From contig OX578147.1 of NCBI GenBank assembly GCA_951213105.1, forward strand, positions 128,473,322-128,537,321: DNA of 64,000 nucleotides. The letters are read 5' to 3'. The position numbers and the translations under genes were made by a program. This document shows positions 36,801 through 51,800 of this stretch, in pieces. The DNA is from Amaurobius ferox (Eukaryota; Arthropoda; Arachnida; Araneae; Amaurobiidae). The notes below the pieces were generated by a model. It did no database searches. It was not told the DNA's origin and worked only from the letters and a program-made list of their open reading frames with translations. Every line of letters starts with the position of its first letter. Positions within the stretch are counted from its first letter, which is position 1.

Positions 36801-39800
36801 TTGAAGTTAAAAAATATGTTTAAATCTAAAGTTCATCTGCTTTTGCCAAAGCATATTACAGAAAGAAAAACAAATTGTAGAAAATTATATGGAAAACACC
36901 TAGCTGCTGATAAATGGAAATTTGTGGTAATACTCGATTCGGCATGGGTGTATTTAAGTGACTGTAATAAAAAAAAAGCAATATTCTATTACTCAACTGA
37001 TGAAAATGATTGTACGAAATGGCTTTGTCAATGTACAGAAAAGTTCTCAAAGGGATTCATGATAGTTGCAGGATTTTGTTACAACAGTAAATTAAAACTC
37101 AAAAAAGTCTCCAGTAAAGCTAAAATTAATTCACTCTACTATCAGCAGAATATTTTAGAACCAAGCTTTAAAGAAGAAATTCCAGCCTTATATTGAAAGG
37201 ACATCAATACAGTTAAGTTTCATATGGACAAAGCCTCTAGTCACATGTCTAAGTTAACTGCCGCATATTTAGCAAAAAATCAGGAACAGGAATAAATTGT
37301 ATCCCATTTAATGAAATACCTGTAAAATTGCCTGACGCTTCTCCTATGGACTTTTGCGCTTTCGGTTTATTAAAACGAGCCTTACGAAAACGGCATCCAA
37401 GAACACTGAACAGACTTTGGAAAACGACCCAAGAGAAGTGGGATAAAATTGACATGACGGTGCTAAGAAAAAGTTTATTTTCATGGGAAATTCGAGTTAG
37501 AGCTATAGTCAAGAATCGAGGCTATCAGATAGAAGCAAATTGCCACAAGAAATACGCCCTTTAGGCATAAAAATTAATTATCAAAATCGTTTCCATAAAG
37601 TGCAAATGACCTTCTGTAGTTTATACTGTTGTAACTTGAATGACATCCCTTTAAATTAAAAACTCACATTTATATTAAATCGGTTATTCTAAATTCCTAT
37701 TCTTATTTACTTTTATCTTTTAATGTCAAAAATTATAACTTACTCTACCATTTTCTCTCACTAAATTGCTTTATTTATTTAAATTTATTTTTTATACATA
37801 ATTTTTCTTAAAGAACCAAAATTTTAAGACCATTTGAAATTTCAAAATTAATAATTGTGAATTGACATCAGAGATCACAACAACAAAAAAAATTTTTTTG
37901 AAGGGTATTTTTACTCATTTCCTAAAATTTGAGGAGTCATTTTCCAATGTGGGGAGTATTAATAATAGATAATAGTAGAAATCATTCATATGTATTATAT
38001 CATATTGTATCATAGCTTGTAGGATCCAATGTTAGGGTAAAAACATGTCAAAAACTGTATAGCCTAGGAAGTTGAAATTTGATAAGCAATCAGTTCTTAT
38101 CCTAAAAGGTGGCATAAGTACTTTAGTAACCAGAAGTTTTCTAAGGAAATAGTCATAGTCATATTTCTTCCTATTTTTTGTACTAGGAGTTTTTGTGAGA
38201 TACAAAATTACAGTATACTAATAAAATCACAGAGGACTACAACACCATTTTGCAATCATAATCGAGACAGTCAATTAGTTAATAATAATTGAGACAGTCA
38301 TTAAAATTTACCAAAATCAATTCATCAATTAGAGTTCTTACTGTTTTGGCTTAAGTAAATTATATGTGAGATACTATTAAACTTTATAAAATACTACCAT
38401 TTTTTCTGGACTCAGAGAGTTCTATCATGCTACCATCTTCCGCACAGCCATTCTGAACATTTTGAATCATCTGTGAATAGAATTTAATAGCACACATTAA
38501 AACATTAAGTTCTAAACGTAAATAATTATTCATTGAATGCTAAAAGTGCACATAGAACATAAAGTTTAATTGAATGCTAAAAGTGCATTTAGAACATAAA
38601 GTTTAAAAGAATCATAACTGCAACATAAATCTGCACTTAATGTAAAGTAATATTTTACAGCAAAATTTCCAATATTTTGAGAACAGTTTGAGAAAACTTC
38701 TATATAGTGTGCAGTTATTTATGATTGAAAGTACTTGCAAAGCATCCATTTAATTGATAACAGGAAACATAATAAATTTGTTATTTTAAAGCAAGCCTAT
38801 CCAATACCTCAAAAATGAAGCAGCATATATAAACTTTTTTCATTTACTGATTGAAATAATCCCACCAAATTTCATTGGAAGTAATCAAATTGTTTAAGAG
38901 ATACCATACTCAGTCACACAGACATCATTAACACTTTTGGTCTACACTCAAGCTAGAATTAAGCTCTGCATTTTTCAAAGCACAGGTCAATCGAGCAGAG
39001 CCTTAAAGACTTTCAATTTTATTCCCTTGTGCCACATTTTTGTTTAGTTGGCACAAGTGTAATCCTTGTACAATTAGCTTTTTATAAAAAATATAGATGG
39101 CAGCAACTGTTCAAATAAAAAATAGCATACAAAGGCTATATAATTTCAAGATAACATTTCTGAACATAACTATATGTTTCTTCCAATAAAAAGTATTTAG
39201 AAAAATTAAGAGCCTTCTTTTTGTTCAATATCTCTTTGAAAATCAAAAGACTTTTATGTTTACAGAATGAAATAAGCATACAAAGTTTCATTTGAATTGC
39301 TCAAATTATTCGAGAGATATCATGTACACAGTCAAACAGATATAATTTATAAATTGTTTGATTTAGATTCAGAGATGTTTTTTTCTACATTATTGGGGTG
39401 CTTAAAGACTTTCCCTGTAACCCTGCATATAGACCTATTTTTCGAAAGATTTATTTCATCTAAAAATACAATTGTGAAAAACGGCCCTGTAAATTACACT
39501 ATTACACTGGAGATAAGCGGATTCAATAAATGGCCATAATTCAAATTTGAATACATTCTTAAATAGGCAGAATTTTTGGGATGATCTGAGGTTGATATCT
39601 TTCATTTAAATAACTGAAAATTGGCAAAAGTACACCTGGAGAATCGCTAGGAGCAGAAACATCATCAGAACTTATTTATATATTAAACTAGCAGTATACC
39701 CGTTCTTCGTACGGAATATATAATAAAGAAACTTAAAATTCACGATTGTGTGCAAATCCCTATAGTATACTAAATGACATTGTTAACCAAAATATTCAAT

Positions 39801-42800
39801 TTAATGCTCCTAACAAGAAGTTTAAAAATATTTGTACTTGCTATACAAAATTATCTTTATGGGCAGATCTGAAGAATAAAACATCCTGGTCTCGTTTGTA
39901 AATAAATGTATAAAATATATGAAACTGAACCAATATATACAAAATAAAAGCGCTAAAATTGTATGGGACCCGTACTACTTATATTTGCGAATATGAGAAG
40001 ATATATCCGCGTATTAGTAGAAGATTACAACATATGAGTTTCTAAAATCTTTCCAAAATAAAACAGATGATGTAATATATTGAAAATATCAATAATCTTG
40101 TAATTCATACCAATATATGTCAAAATATATGATAATATACTTGTACTACTTATATTCTTGTAGATTAGAAGATATACCCATGCATTTGTAGAAGATTACC
40201 CATACTATGAGTTACACTATATGAGTTTCTATATGAGTACACTATATGAGTTTCAACAATTTTTGTCAAACTAAAAGAATGAGGTAATAAATTAAAAATA
40301 TCAATAATTCCTGAATCAATAGTCTCCAAAAATACCAATAATAATAATGTTTAAAAACCTGATGACAGATGAAGATAGGACCTGAAGATTAAAAGCCTGT
40401 AGATAGGTGAAATGTATTTTATATACACATCTTTATAATTTAAATCAGAAAAGATTTAATAAAATTTGTCTGCCACATAAACATATTGGATTTAAATCTG
40501 CTTCTAAGTGACATGATATATTTTTCTTCAAATAAATTGGTAGAAAAATATCGTCTGCATAATGCTATCTCTATGGAAGGTTTAATTGTTCATTTTTTAA
40601 TTAATATCTAAACATCTTCTAGTCTTAAAATCTTGAAACACAGACTAACTTTTATTTCAAGGCTACCAACAAAATTTCATTAAATTTGGTTCAGCTGTTC
40701 TCCCTTGATGATGAGACAAAGACAGAAAGACAGACAGATTTTCAATTTTATTTATATAGATAATCACTCAAAAGCTGCTGTAATAATTTATAATAATGGA
40801 AAATGTATGTGCATCTGTGTCATTTGTAGGGGAAAATCTAAACATCGTACATCAATGCAATTTGGTACACAGGTACTTCAGAACTCAAGATGATGCACTT
40901 CACCAAGACTTTGTTTTTTAAATTTGAATTATTTATGTTGTTGTTTTTATGTTTTAGCATAATTTTGAGCAATTTTCACACAAGTCAGTTCCTTATAATG
41001 ACCGAAAATATTATCACAGAGTTTCTATCTTAACACTATTGGAAAGATTTAAAAAAAAAATTCAGTTTCAAACAAATATGAATGGAATCTATCCTACTAA
41101 TAGACTAATTTTCATGAATTTAAAATATTTATATATACTTTTCATGTGTTGAAGATAATCTCCCAAGAGAAGAGGATTCCGAGATATTTTCAGAGTTTCC
41201 ATTTTAACACTATTGGAACAGTGTTTTTTAATTGTCACTGTGGTGGTGATTGTTATAAGTGAGAGTATTGTTAAAACATTCTTTGGTTTTCAAGAATTTG
41301 CTGTGAGTTTCAGTATGATTTTAATCAAAGGTTTGTATCTTAAATTACTGGCAACACAGAGTGCATTTTCTAGTAACACAATAAATTAAAACTTTGTAAC
41401 TGCAGCATATACACAAGAATAAACTGGTCTACCAGTTTTAAAGGTAAATAACAGCTTTTTTCTTCAGGACCAACAAGAAGGGCAACCTTATTTACTAAAG
41501 TCAGATCAGTAACTAAAAATAGCACGTGATTGACGGTAACAGAAAGATATTGCCATTGCCACAAGAAGAAATGGAGGAGAAAAAAACCCAAAATGACAGG
41601 CAGAAAACTATAAACAGGCAAAACCACAGAGGAAAGAAAGAAGAGCAGAAAATAAAATGTTAAGAGAACAGATAGCAGAAATAAATAAAAACAATTGAAT
41701 AGTGAGAAATTCTACTAAAATAGTAACAAAAAAACATGAGACATTGAAACCAGATGTAAAAAATAAGTAAAAATTATTGGAAATGATGGAAATCAATTAG
41801 AATAAACAGGTAGAAATGAAATCATACTGAAAAAAAAACCAATAGATTTCAAAGTCCATATGAGCTAATTTCGTCAATTAAAATAGTGGAAAAGTTGACA
41901 AGTTAACTTATATGATTTTCGAAATCAGTTGATTCCTTTGTTTTGAATTTCAATTTTCTCTGTTGTAAATGGTTTCCTGTCATTTCTAATAAATTTTAGT
42001 TATTTATTACAGCTGGTTTGATCATTTCAGTTTTCTTTTGTTACTATTTTAGTAGTTTTTTTACTATTCAATTGCTTCTATTTATTTCTACTATTCTTTC
42101 TCTTACCACTTTATTTTCTTTTTTCCTCTGGTTTTATCCATTCATAGTTTCCTGCCTGTCACTTTAGTGTTTTCTTCTGTCATTTCTTCCCATGGTGATG
42201 GCAATAGCCTTTCTCTAACTTTCAGCCATATATGCTATTCTAAGTTCCCGATCTGACTTAAATCACACATCTTGTCAGTTCTGAAGAATAAGGCTGATTT
42301 ATATCTTTGAAACCGGCTGACTATTTTTTTTTTGTATATATGCCATATTTACGAAATTTTAAGTTGTTATGTTCTTAAATATATAGATACCATGTACTGT
42401 AGATGTAAAATAAAAAAGATAAAAAAAAAATTGTAGACTTAAATATAAGTAGTTCAAAATCACTTAAAATTTTAAAATTGAAGACATACATTGTCATTAC
42501 TTACTCTTTGAATAACATTAAGTATACTGTACATATTGTCTAGAGCTACTTGATGATTTCCCTGATACTGAGGTAATTCAGCCAAAAGAAGGCGGAAGGA
42601 AAAAGGTACCATTGTTCCTAAATAAATAAATTTTTAAAAGTATATTTAAAGAAATATTCAATTATCAGAAACAATTAATTCATCTAACTAAAGAAAAATC
42701 ACTCTACAGGAAATGCCAAACATACTGTAAATCTATACACATAAAATTGAAAATATGTTTGCTTCTACTACAATACCACATTCCTTTCTTTTTAATTGAT

Positions 42801-45800
42801 GATTATTCTTTGCATCATTGTCTGTACCTTTGTTCATGTTTCAAATTGAAATTTAAAAGTGCTAGTTGCTCTGTCTTTGACAGGTTTAAATACTAGTCTG
42901 AGATAAAATTATGGTGCTTTTAAAAGTTGACAGTTATGTATTAATTTTTCAAATATGAATGTTCTTTACATCTGTTATCTTTCAAATAAAAACAGCAGGG
43001 ATATTGACATCCCAACACTTCCCCCCCCCCCCCAGAAACCTGAAAAATACAACAATTAGGAAAAATTTAAATACAAAAACCAGGTCTCGGCAGTTGGATT
43101 TGGATTAAATTTTCGGTGGAGTCAGGGTCAGTAGATTTTGACTTCAAATTAAAATTATTTAATTTTATTTTTTTAAGAATACATAATTTTTTAATTTTTT
43201 TCTTGAATAGTCTTGAAGCAATAAATTAGAAAACATTACATGTTTACCAATTAAAAAACAACTGACATAAAAAATTAATAGTGTAATGAAATAGGGATTA
43301 ATACAGAAACATATTTTGATGAAATGGAAGTTATGCTTGTCCGAAATTAAATATGGATCGAAATAAATGTTTTTGAATTCATGTACTGTGTGGGACTCCA
43401 ATCATGTAATCAATCACTTTTATTATTAGTTTAGCAAAAAAATTTTTCCTTAGTATATACGTTTGAAAATTTTACCAAAATTTGCTAATTTTAGCAATTT
43501 TTACATTGCCAATGTAGAAAATTTTGACAGATTTTTCATATTTTACAGCAATGATCTGATAGCTGCAGCAGTTTCTGAGTATAGTAAGGCTTTTTCTTAA
43601 ATGAATCATAAAATCAGAAGATCTCACAAAAACTACAAATTAATGTCTTTTCCCTTTATGAAGAAGTCACAGTCGAGCTATAGAAAGAGTAATTAGAGTC
43701 AAAAGTTTGACGTACCAACTTCACAGCCCTAATTAAAAGTACAACATATTTAAGTTTGTATACATTTTAATATTTTAGAAAAAAATCATAATATAACAAA
43801 AAGAAACATACAAAAGTAAAATTAATAGATAAGAATTTTGTTGCTGATTTATCAAATTTTTATTTTTGATACTCTACTGTAATTTTTCAAGACTCCTTTA
43901 CAATTTTAAAAAGTCAGTAGAATTCGAAGCAAGTCATGCTATAGTTTATTTTGGCTAGAAGCTCACTTGCTATGTTTAAATTGAGTGGTCAACCACAAAA
44001 TTTTCATAATTACAAATACTCGTTTCACAGAAGCATTACTTATTAATATAGATAATACAATATTTTAAAGATATATTATTCTTCGTTGAAAAATTCAATC
44101 CATTTTAATAGCAGCAATATAGAAAATATACTAGGACTAGCAGTCCTAGTATATTTTGAAGAATCTCTCAGTAAAGTTATTATAAAAACTTGGAACATTT
44201 TTGGAATTAAGACAGCCCTGAGAAATGGAGGCTGTTGGTAACCCTAATTTATAGGCACACACAATATGTTTTACTGAAATAAGCAAATTTTAATGCACAT
44301 TCAACCAACCTCTTTTTCCTTTATAAATATCAGGGTAGAATTCATAATATAAATCTGGTCTTTCAAAATCCCCAAAAGCAGCACTCTCAACCTCAGCCAG
44401 AGAAAACTTCCTCAGTTTAACTAAAATGGCTAGACGAGTATACCACAGCTGTAAAGAGAATAAGATGTTATTTCATGTTTCAAATTATAAAACTGAGACT
44501 AAAAGTATACTTTAATGCAGGCTCCAGGAAATCAGTGTCCTCATAAGAATATCCTTTGTTGAATCCTCTGTGACAGTCTGATTATAAAGATTTTCATTCT
44601 TTCCACCACTTTTTGGTTTTTCTTGGGGGGACCCTAGCTCGGATTAAAATATGTAAACAAGGCTACAGCATTCCTCTTTATTTTTACACATAAAAATACA
44701 ACTAGTACAATTTATTCTTTAACATTAACTCCTCTCTGCAAATGAGGAATGTCAGATAAAGATGCAAACAATAGCAGGTACACCAAAACTATAACATGAA
44801 GACTAGTCGCCATGCGATGAAGTGGGTATTTGTCAGCACTTAAAAGGAGAAGCATGAGCACTATTGTCTGGCATCTTTGTTTGCTTATCGGAATCTTTTC
44901 TGTACAAGGAGTGAGAAGTTTAAAGGGAATTTATGCATGAGGTTTGCAATGCTGATGCCTTGCAAAACATATTAAAAAACATTAACAATGCATGTTTGCT
45001 AGGTTTATGCTTAAGCAGAAAGGAAACAAACCAGCAGGCAATAATTTAATCTTCCTCCACAGAATTTATTGCTCGGGTAAAGGTATAATAGCGATAACTT
45101 TACAATGATGACCACTTGTTATTTTATTTTGCTGACAGAATCAGTAACTTTAAGACCATCCAAAAGGATGACAAGTTCAGAAAATTGGCCATCTTCACTG
45201 AATTTTAACCTAGGATGGGAAAATGGGAGGACAGAAGATTTCTAGAAGCCTGCATTAATGATTACTACAGTTTAGTTAAACTATCAGGTTTTCTGCACTC
45301 TGAAACTGGTTGATACCATTAATTTGTATTACACTGTATTTAACAAAGATTTTACTTTTTTAAGTTGAGCAATTTATTTTAAATTATTGGGATTCACCAT
45401 CTTGCAAAAATAATTCTGGCAGTTTTTCAGAATAATTTGAACATTCTAAAGATGGGGTTGCACTCTCATTACAGATAACTACATTCAAGGATGGATCATT
45501 TATTGAGAGCTAGCTCTTCAGCAGAAAATAGTTAATACAGTGAAACCTGGCAATGTGACCACTTTGGAATACTGACCACCTGGCTAAAGTGACCACTTTT
45601 CCAAAATAACCATCCATTTTCGTATAGTAACCACTGCTACTTTCATAAAGTGACTAGTTTTCTTAGTCCCAAGGGTGGTCACTTTAACCAGATTTCACTG
45701 TATATGTAATAGCAGCAAGAATATTTGCAATGTAGCAAAATTTTATGAACCTCACATAATTTTAGAAGATCTACACAAATACTTTTTTAGGGTAATTTCA

Positions 45801-48800
45801 CTCCTTTTTTGAAGTTTGAAAAACAATTTTCCAAGATAAGGAATATTTTTAAAAAATTGAAAAGTAATATAAATTATTTTGATATTTTTTATAAAAACTA
45901 AACTAATATTTTTCTTAAATACATTAATAATAAAAACATTTGTCATCTGAATTACTGCAGTAATTTCTATTTCTTATACTAAAAGATGTTCATTTGGATC
46001 ACAAACTTGGTTAAAATCCTTATATTCTTTATATTGTTTTAATAACACAGATTTTAATCCATAGGTAATTTTTTTTTCTTATACTTTTATAAATGGTAAA
46101 AAGTTTGTTTTTGGTATTTATCAATAAAATATATTTATGCAAAATGGTATAAATACATTTTATGATAAATAAAAAGTATAAAATTGCAAATAATAATTAT
46201 AAAATTAATTACAGAACAACCACACCAGCAAAAGGAAATAATACCCTGTCTCTCTATCCTAAAGGAAGCTGCTTTCTGCATTGAAACTGGTTGATGCCTT
46301 TAATCAACATTTTATGCTGTTTTAACAAATTTATTTGACTGCTGATTAATTTCAACAGTAATTTGAGTGAATTTTTGTATATTTAGAAAAAAAAATTCTA
46401 AATATGTTGTTTCAAGAGCTTATTATTCAGTCAGTCTTTAAACACACTTATCCATCAAAATCTCAAATCCTAAAATTTTCAGCAGAAAAGCAATATTTTT
46501 CAATACAGTATCAGAAATAAAAAACTCAGATTTGTGAAAAACAACTAAAGAAACAAAACCTTGTTTTTGACGTTATTGATCAGCATTATGGAGAGTCTTT
46601 TAAAGTTTAAGATACCTAGTGATTAGCAAAGAATGTATGGGCCAAATCAGAACAGATGGCTCAAATTTCCTCATACTAAAAAAGAAACTGAATTATTATG
46701 TTATATTACTATAACTGCTACATTCAGCAAAAAATGAAGATTCAAACTCTTAAACGTTGAAGCTCTTCCAGAAATTAGTAGAACATAATGAGTGGAAAAA
46801 TATAATAAAAGAAGCTTTACTCTAAGTGAAAGAGGTGTATGCTTGATGGGTCGAATATCATCTCCAGTTGCTTGATCGGGTGCCCTGATTAATTTCTTTG
46901 TAAGATTAATAGCAGCATGGTAGCATTCTGCTTCCTAAAATAAGAAGGAAATTTTAATTTTAAATGCAGATTTAAACAAAAAATAATTTCAACCATTTTT
47001 ATGTGATTGGTTATTAAATCCATAGTTAATAACTATTAGTTTAGCTTGACAAACTAATAGTGACAAATTCTTTTAATTTTTAGAAGGTGATTTTTATGTG
47101 CTAAAAATTAAAGTTGTTTATCACTCCCTTTATTTTGATGTGGTTTGTATTTTTGCATTGAGTAGTATTAGCTCAGATCTGAGATGTGTAGCTAAAAAAC
47201 TTACAGAAATGGTGGATCAAAATTTATTTTAATCACCGTTTTGAATTTTCTTCAGCATGGATCCTACAAAAATGCATATTGATATATGATCTTAACTTTT
47301 TGAAGCCTTCCATATCCAGAAAAATTCTAGCAACTTATGTAATGACTTGTCTAGTACTACATTTCTGTTCTTAGTCTGACAGAGTGCTGTGTAATGTTTC
47401 CCTTTTTCTTTATTTTTATTCCATTTCTTGGCTTTTAGAGTTCTCATGTTATTTTGATTTATTTTTCATTTTGTTGGGTCTCATTTATTGTTCGGACTTG
47501 ACTCATCTTGTTAGAATATTTCTTTTGTGTTTTGGAACATGTCAATCTTGAGTGTTACTTTTCATTTCAGATTGGCTGAACTGCTACTCATTCAGCTTCC
47601 TGATTGGCTCTCTCAGTTGGGCTCTTAATCCTGGATTTGAGTTATAAACCCTTCTGTTTCTTATAATTGTGATCATTTCACCTTGACTTTGGGTTTTCTG
47701 GTTCTCTTGCACTGACAATGACGATCCAGCATATCCTCAAAACAGCTGTATGCTGCATTATTACTTTATTTGTGCTGAAATACATTGGTCAAGTTTTCCT
47801 TATCCTTTCCACAAAATGTTTTTTTTTACTTAATGGTTTAATTGTAAGAATTTAAACAATACTTTTGCATGAGTTGCTAACTAAAAATAACTAAATTTGC
47901 ACAATTTTACAAAAATTTATTGTGGGAAAACAAGCATCTTATATATTGTTAAAATAACAGATTTTGATTATTAAGAGTGTCTATAAAACAGAAATCTAAA
48001 CTGATAAGCATATGCATACACATGAAGCCCAATAGAAGGAGCTATGTCACAAGTACATAACACCGTGTTCATGCGGAGTACGATCACGTTAAACATGTGG
48101 GTCCGAAAGTCCTTCCGAGAGGTTGGTGGTAGGGGAAGGAGGGTACGGTCCCTGTGGATGCCTTCCCCACTGGGTTCCGGTCTAAATTGGGTGGCACTTC
48201 CCGACCGTCCAAACAGTTACCTTACACCTTTCTGGTAGGTCGGACGGTCTGGGTTTCAACAACAACAACAAGTACATAACACACATATTTCATAATGGAG
48301 GATTAAGAGGCCCAAACAAGAATTTTACAGTATGTAAAGCTCAATAATTGTTTTGTGTAAAGTCCAAATTATGAAGTGCCATGATGAAGATATCTTGGTC
48401 GATTTTAGAAACTTTCTAGTGGTGTTTGGCAAGGTGAAGTACTTACTGTAAGCCATAATTACAAAATATGTGTGTTATTATGTATTTCTGACATATTCTA
48501 AGTAAAACTGCACCCTCTATTGAGCTCTATGTCTGTACATATGCTTGTAAATAAATAAGTTTAGATCTTATGTGACATGTTGACAGGTTATGCCACAAAT
48601 CTATAACAACAAAAGGACAAATCTGTCTGTTTGTTAACCTGTGATGCCGTACAATATCCACCACATTTACAGGTTTTACACAGTAGCATTTATATCTGAA
48701 CTAATGCACCTCTAAAGCCTTTTTATAAATTTTTATTAGATTTTTTTTTTAATTTAAATCTAAAAAATGTGATGGGGAATATCAACAATAGGGAAAATTT

Positions 48801-51800
48801 CTCCCCAGCATGTGTAACAGAGTCACAAAAAATATTTCCCATTTTTGATTCTAAATTCATTTAAAAATCATAAAATGGGCCTAAATCCACAGAATCAATT
48901 GTGAAGGTATCCCAATATAGATGCATCTGTTACCATACCAAAGAAAAATTTGTAACATAAAGAGTTAATTAAGGATTGATTTAAAAAAATGATAATTTGT
49001 TTCGAAAACCATTTTTTGAGGGAAATTAAAAAAAAAAAAATTGCTAAAAACCAAATCTTTAAGTTAGGGACATAAACCAAATATCAAAAGTATCACAAAT
49101 CGTTATTCCTTCAATATCTGCTATTACTTTTTTACTTTGGATATTTTTACTTGATAGAAAAGTTGATGAAGTTTGAAATTTCACCTTTTCCTTACAAATA
49201 GAATAAACCTTAGTTCTTTTAAAGTACATAAATGATATATCAATGGAAAGATAATTATTAGATCTTTTAATTATTATTGATAAGGACAAAAATTAAATCA
49301 AACAAGTCCGGCAAATCTCTGTCAATAGTGGTGCTATCTATAGTGTTATTTTACGATGAAAATGTTACTTCATTTTTCAGAAATCTCTTTATGTAATTTT
49401 AACCAGAGTTGCTAGTACACAATATAAAACACATTCCGTAATAATGGTTTACAGGTCAACACATTACTAAATATTAAGAGACATTTTGAGAACACAATAA
49501 AGTAGGTAGGAGCATTTAAAACTGGAACACAATTCATAGAAATAAAATTCAACTTCTTTGAGAAAAAAAAAATTGCAATTACTACATAGATAAATCTGCA
49601 TTAATCTACATAATACTTGCCATTTTTACCTCTAATCTGACAAATCTGATAAAGATAATATGCTCATTTCTTTTAAAATTTTCATATATATATGTTACAA
49701 ACAGAAATTACTGAGCATAGAGAACTGGGATCATATACTTTAGTGTTTAAAAAGGAAATAAACACATACAATCAATTTCTGCAAGCCATTTTCATCTTCA
49801 GTTACATCATTAGCAGTTAAAACCTTCCTTTGCTTGGCTTGAGGTGAATTGCACTCTATCAAAAGGGTTTTCACAGGATCATCCTAAAATAAAAAACAAA
49901 AAAAGTACAGTTAAATACAGATACATATCTGCTAACTCTACTGATTTTTGTGGGAAACTCTTAGATTTGATGATTTCTCCCAGTTTTTGCATTTTTAATG
50001 AGATTCTTCTGCTTTTTAACATTTTCTCTTTTTAGAATTCTCTAAAGCCCAGGATTTTTTAATAAACACTCTCTGTCAAAGGAAATTTCAATCAAACTTG
50101 CCACTGCCATTTTATTTCTTTGCTGCATGAACTTAGCACCAGCACAAAGCTGCATTCCTTTTACTATATTGTTTTAAATAAGTGTGATTTCATGTGTATA
50201 GATTACATTCTCGTGTAATATTGAAACATCCTTTTTCATCTATGTTTAGTTTCAAATTATATCAATTAAGCATTCATTTCCTTGCAGTATGTTTCATTAT
50301 TAATGAATATTTCTTGTAAAACATTGATTATTTGTAAATTGTGATTTCATGTGTATAGATTAATACATAGTCACCAATTTTTAGAGACAAAAGTGTATCA
50401 GCAATTTTGAAAAATAATATGGCTACAATTTTTATGAATAAGGGCTTTATAAAAGTTAAAATTATAACTTCTTAAATAATTGAAATAAATTGGTGAAGCT
50501 AAAGTTTTTACTAATGTAATTAAGAGATAAACACCCAACTCATCACTAGGCGGACATTGACAGAAATGACAATTTTGCCTTTTAATGAAGCTAAAAGTAC
50601 ATTTAATATTACCGACAAATGCATTTTTGTTGAAAAATATGTAGAACACATTTTATTCTAAACAATTTCTGAAAAATATATCTACCTTATTCATTATTGT
50701 TATTTTAAAATACAAAAGGGCCACAAAATAACCAATTATCAGATATTCAGCCATAAGCAGTTTTTATGGTATGAGGAAATAAAATATCTCAAGAAAAATT
50801 TATTTTATACCATTTCATCTTCAATTATAATTTCAGGATGAGAAAGATGACTCTTATCAGGAACATATGATCCAGTTGTAATCACAGATACTAAGTTTTG
50901 GCGAGTTCTGTCAGATGGTATCCATGCTTCCTCAATCTCACCATTCAATACCGGGGAAATCAGAAATTGATTTGATGATGGTGATTCAGAAATTATCGGT
51001 TGACTCAATTCTAAAACAGAGTCCCCAGATGAGTTAACAGCAGCTATTTTATCAAAAAAAGCTTTTCCATCCCTATCTTTACCACTTTTCTCCTCTACAA
51101 AAAATTTGAGAAGTGGTGGCTGAGTAGGAACTTCTTTACCTATGTGAAAAAATCAAGGATTAATCACATCTCAAAATATCTGATGTGGGTAACACATAAC
51201 AATTTCAACATAATACAATGACTTTACTTCTTTCACAACAAAATAATGACATACAAGATCTATGACATAACAGTTTCGGCATTAAATGTATACCACACAA
51301 TTGAATTTGGACATTTTTGGCACCTCATGAGTTCAAACAGAATGACTTATTCATACTTACGAACAAAATTCTCATTCAAACACAATTGACATTTAATTAA
51401 AATAACTTGAAATAAATTACTATCGGTGAACTCATCGGCATTAAAATACAAAACAATTACAAAAGTATCTTCTCTCGTGAATAAAATGAAATGAATCCAT
51501 GAGAATGTTAACAGATTTGTTGCATAATATTGCATATGGAAAGAAAACCTGTTTAATGCTACTACTTTTTTTATTTTATATATTTTTTTTCTCTGTATTT
51601 TTTTTTTAATTTATTTGAAAAATATTTAACATGTCTATAACAGTTCAGGCTAGTGTTGTCATTCATTTTCTAATGAAAAATTATATAGGAAGTGATTCTT
51701 TATTTAACAGTATTGAAAGTCCTAATTTTTTAATAATTATTTTCCAAAATTCATTTGAAAATCCTGCAATATCTTAAGAACAATACATGCTATCATTCTA

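Noticed and set aside
48044..48238. 64-aa open frame and the similar ones at 27353-27595
   Set aside because: Both are read-through of SINE bodies; the same peptide ([13 protein letters not shown]) appears because the repeat is the same.
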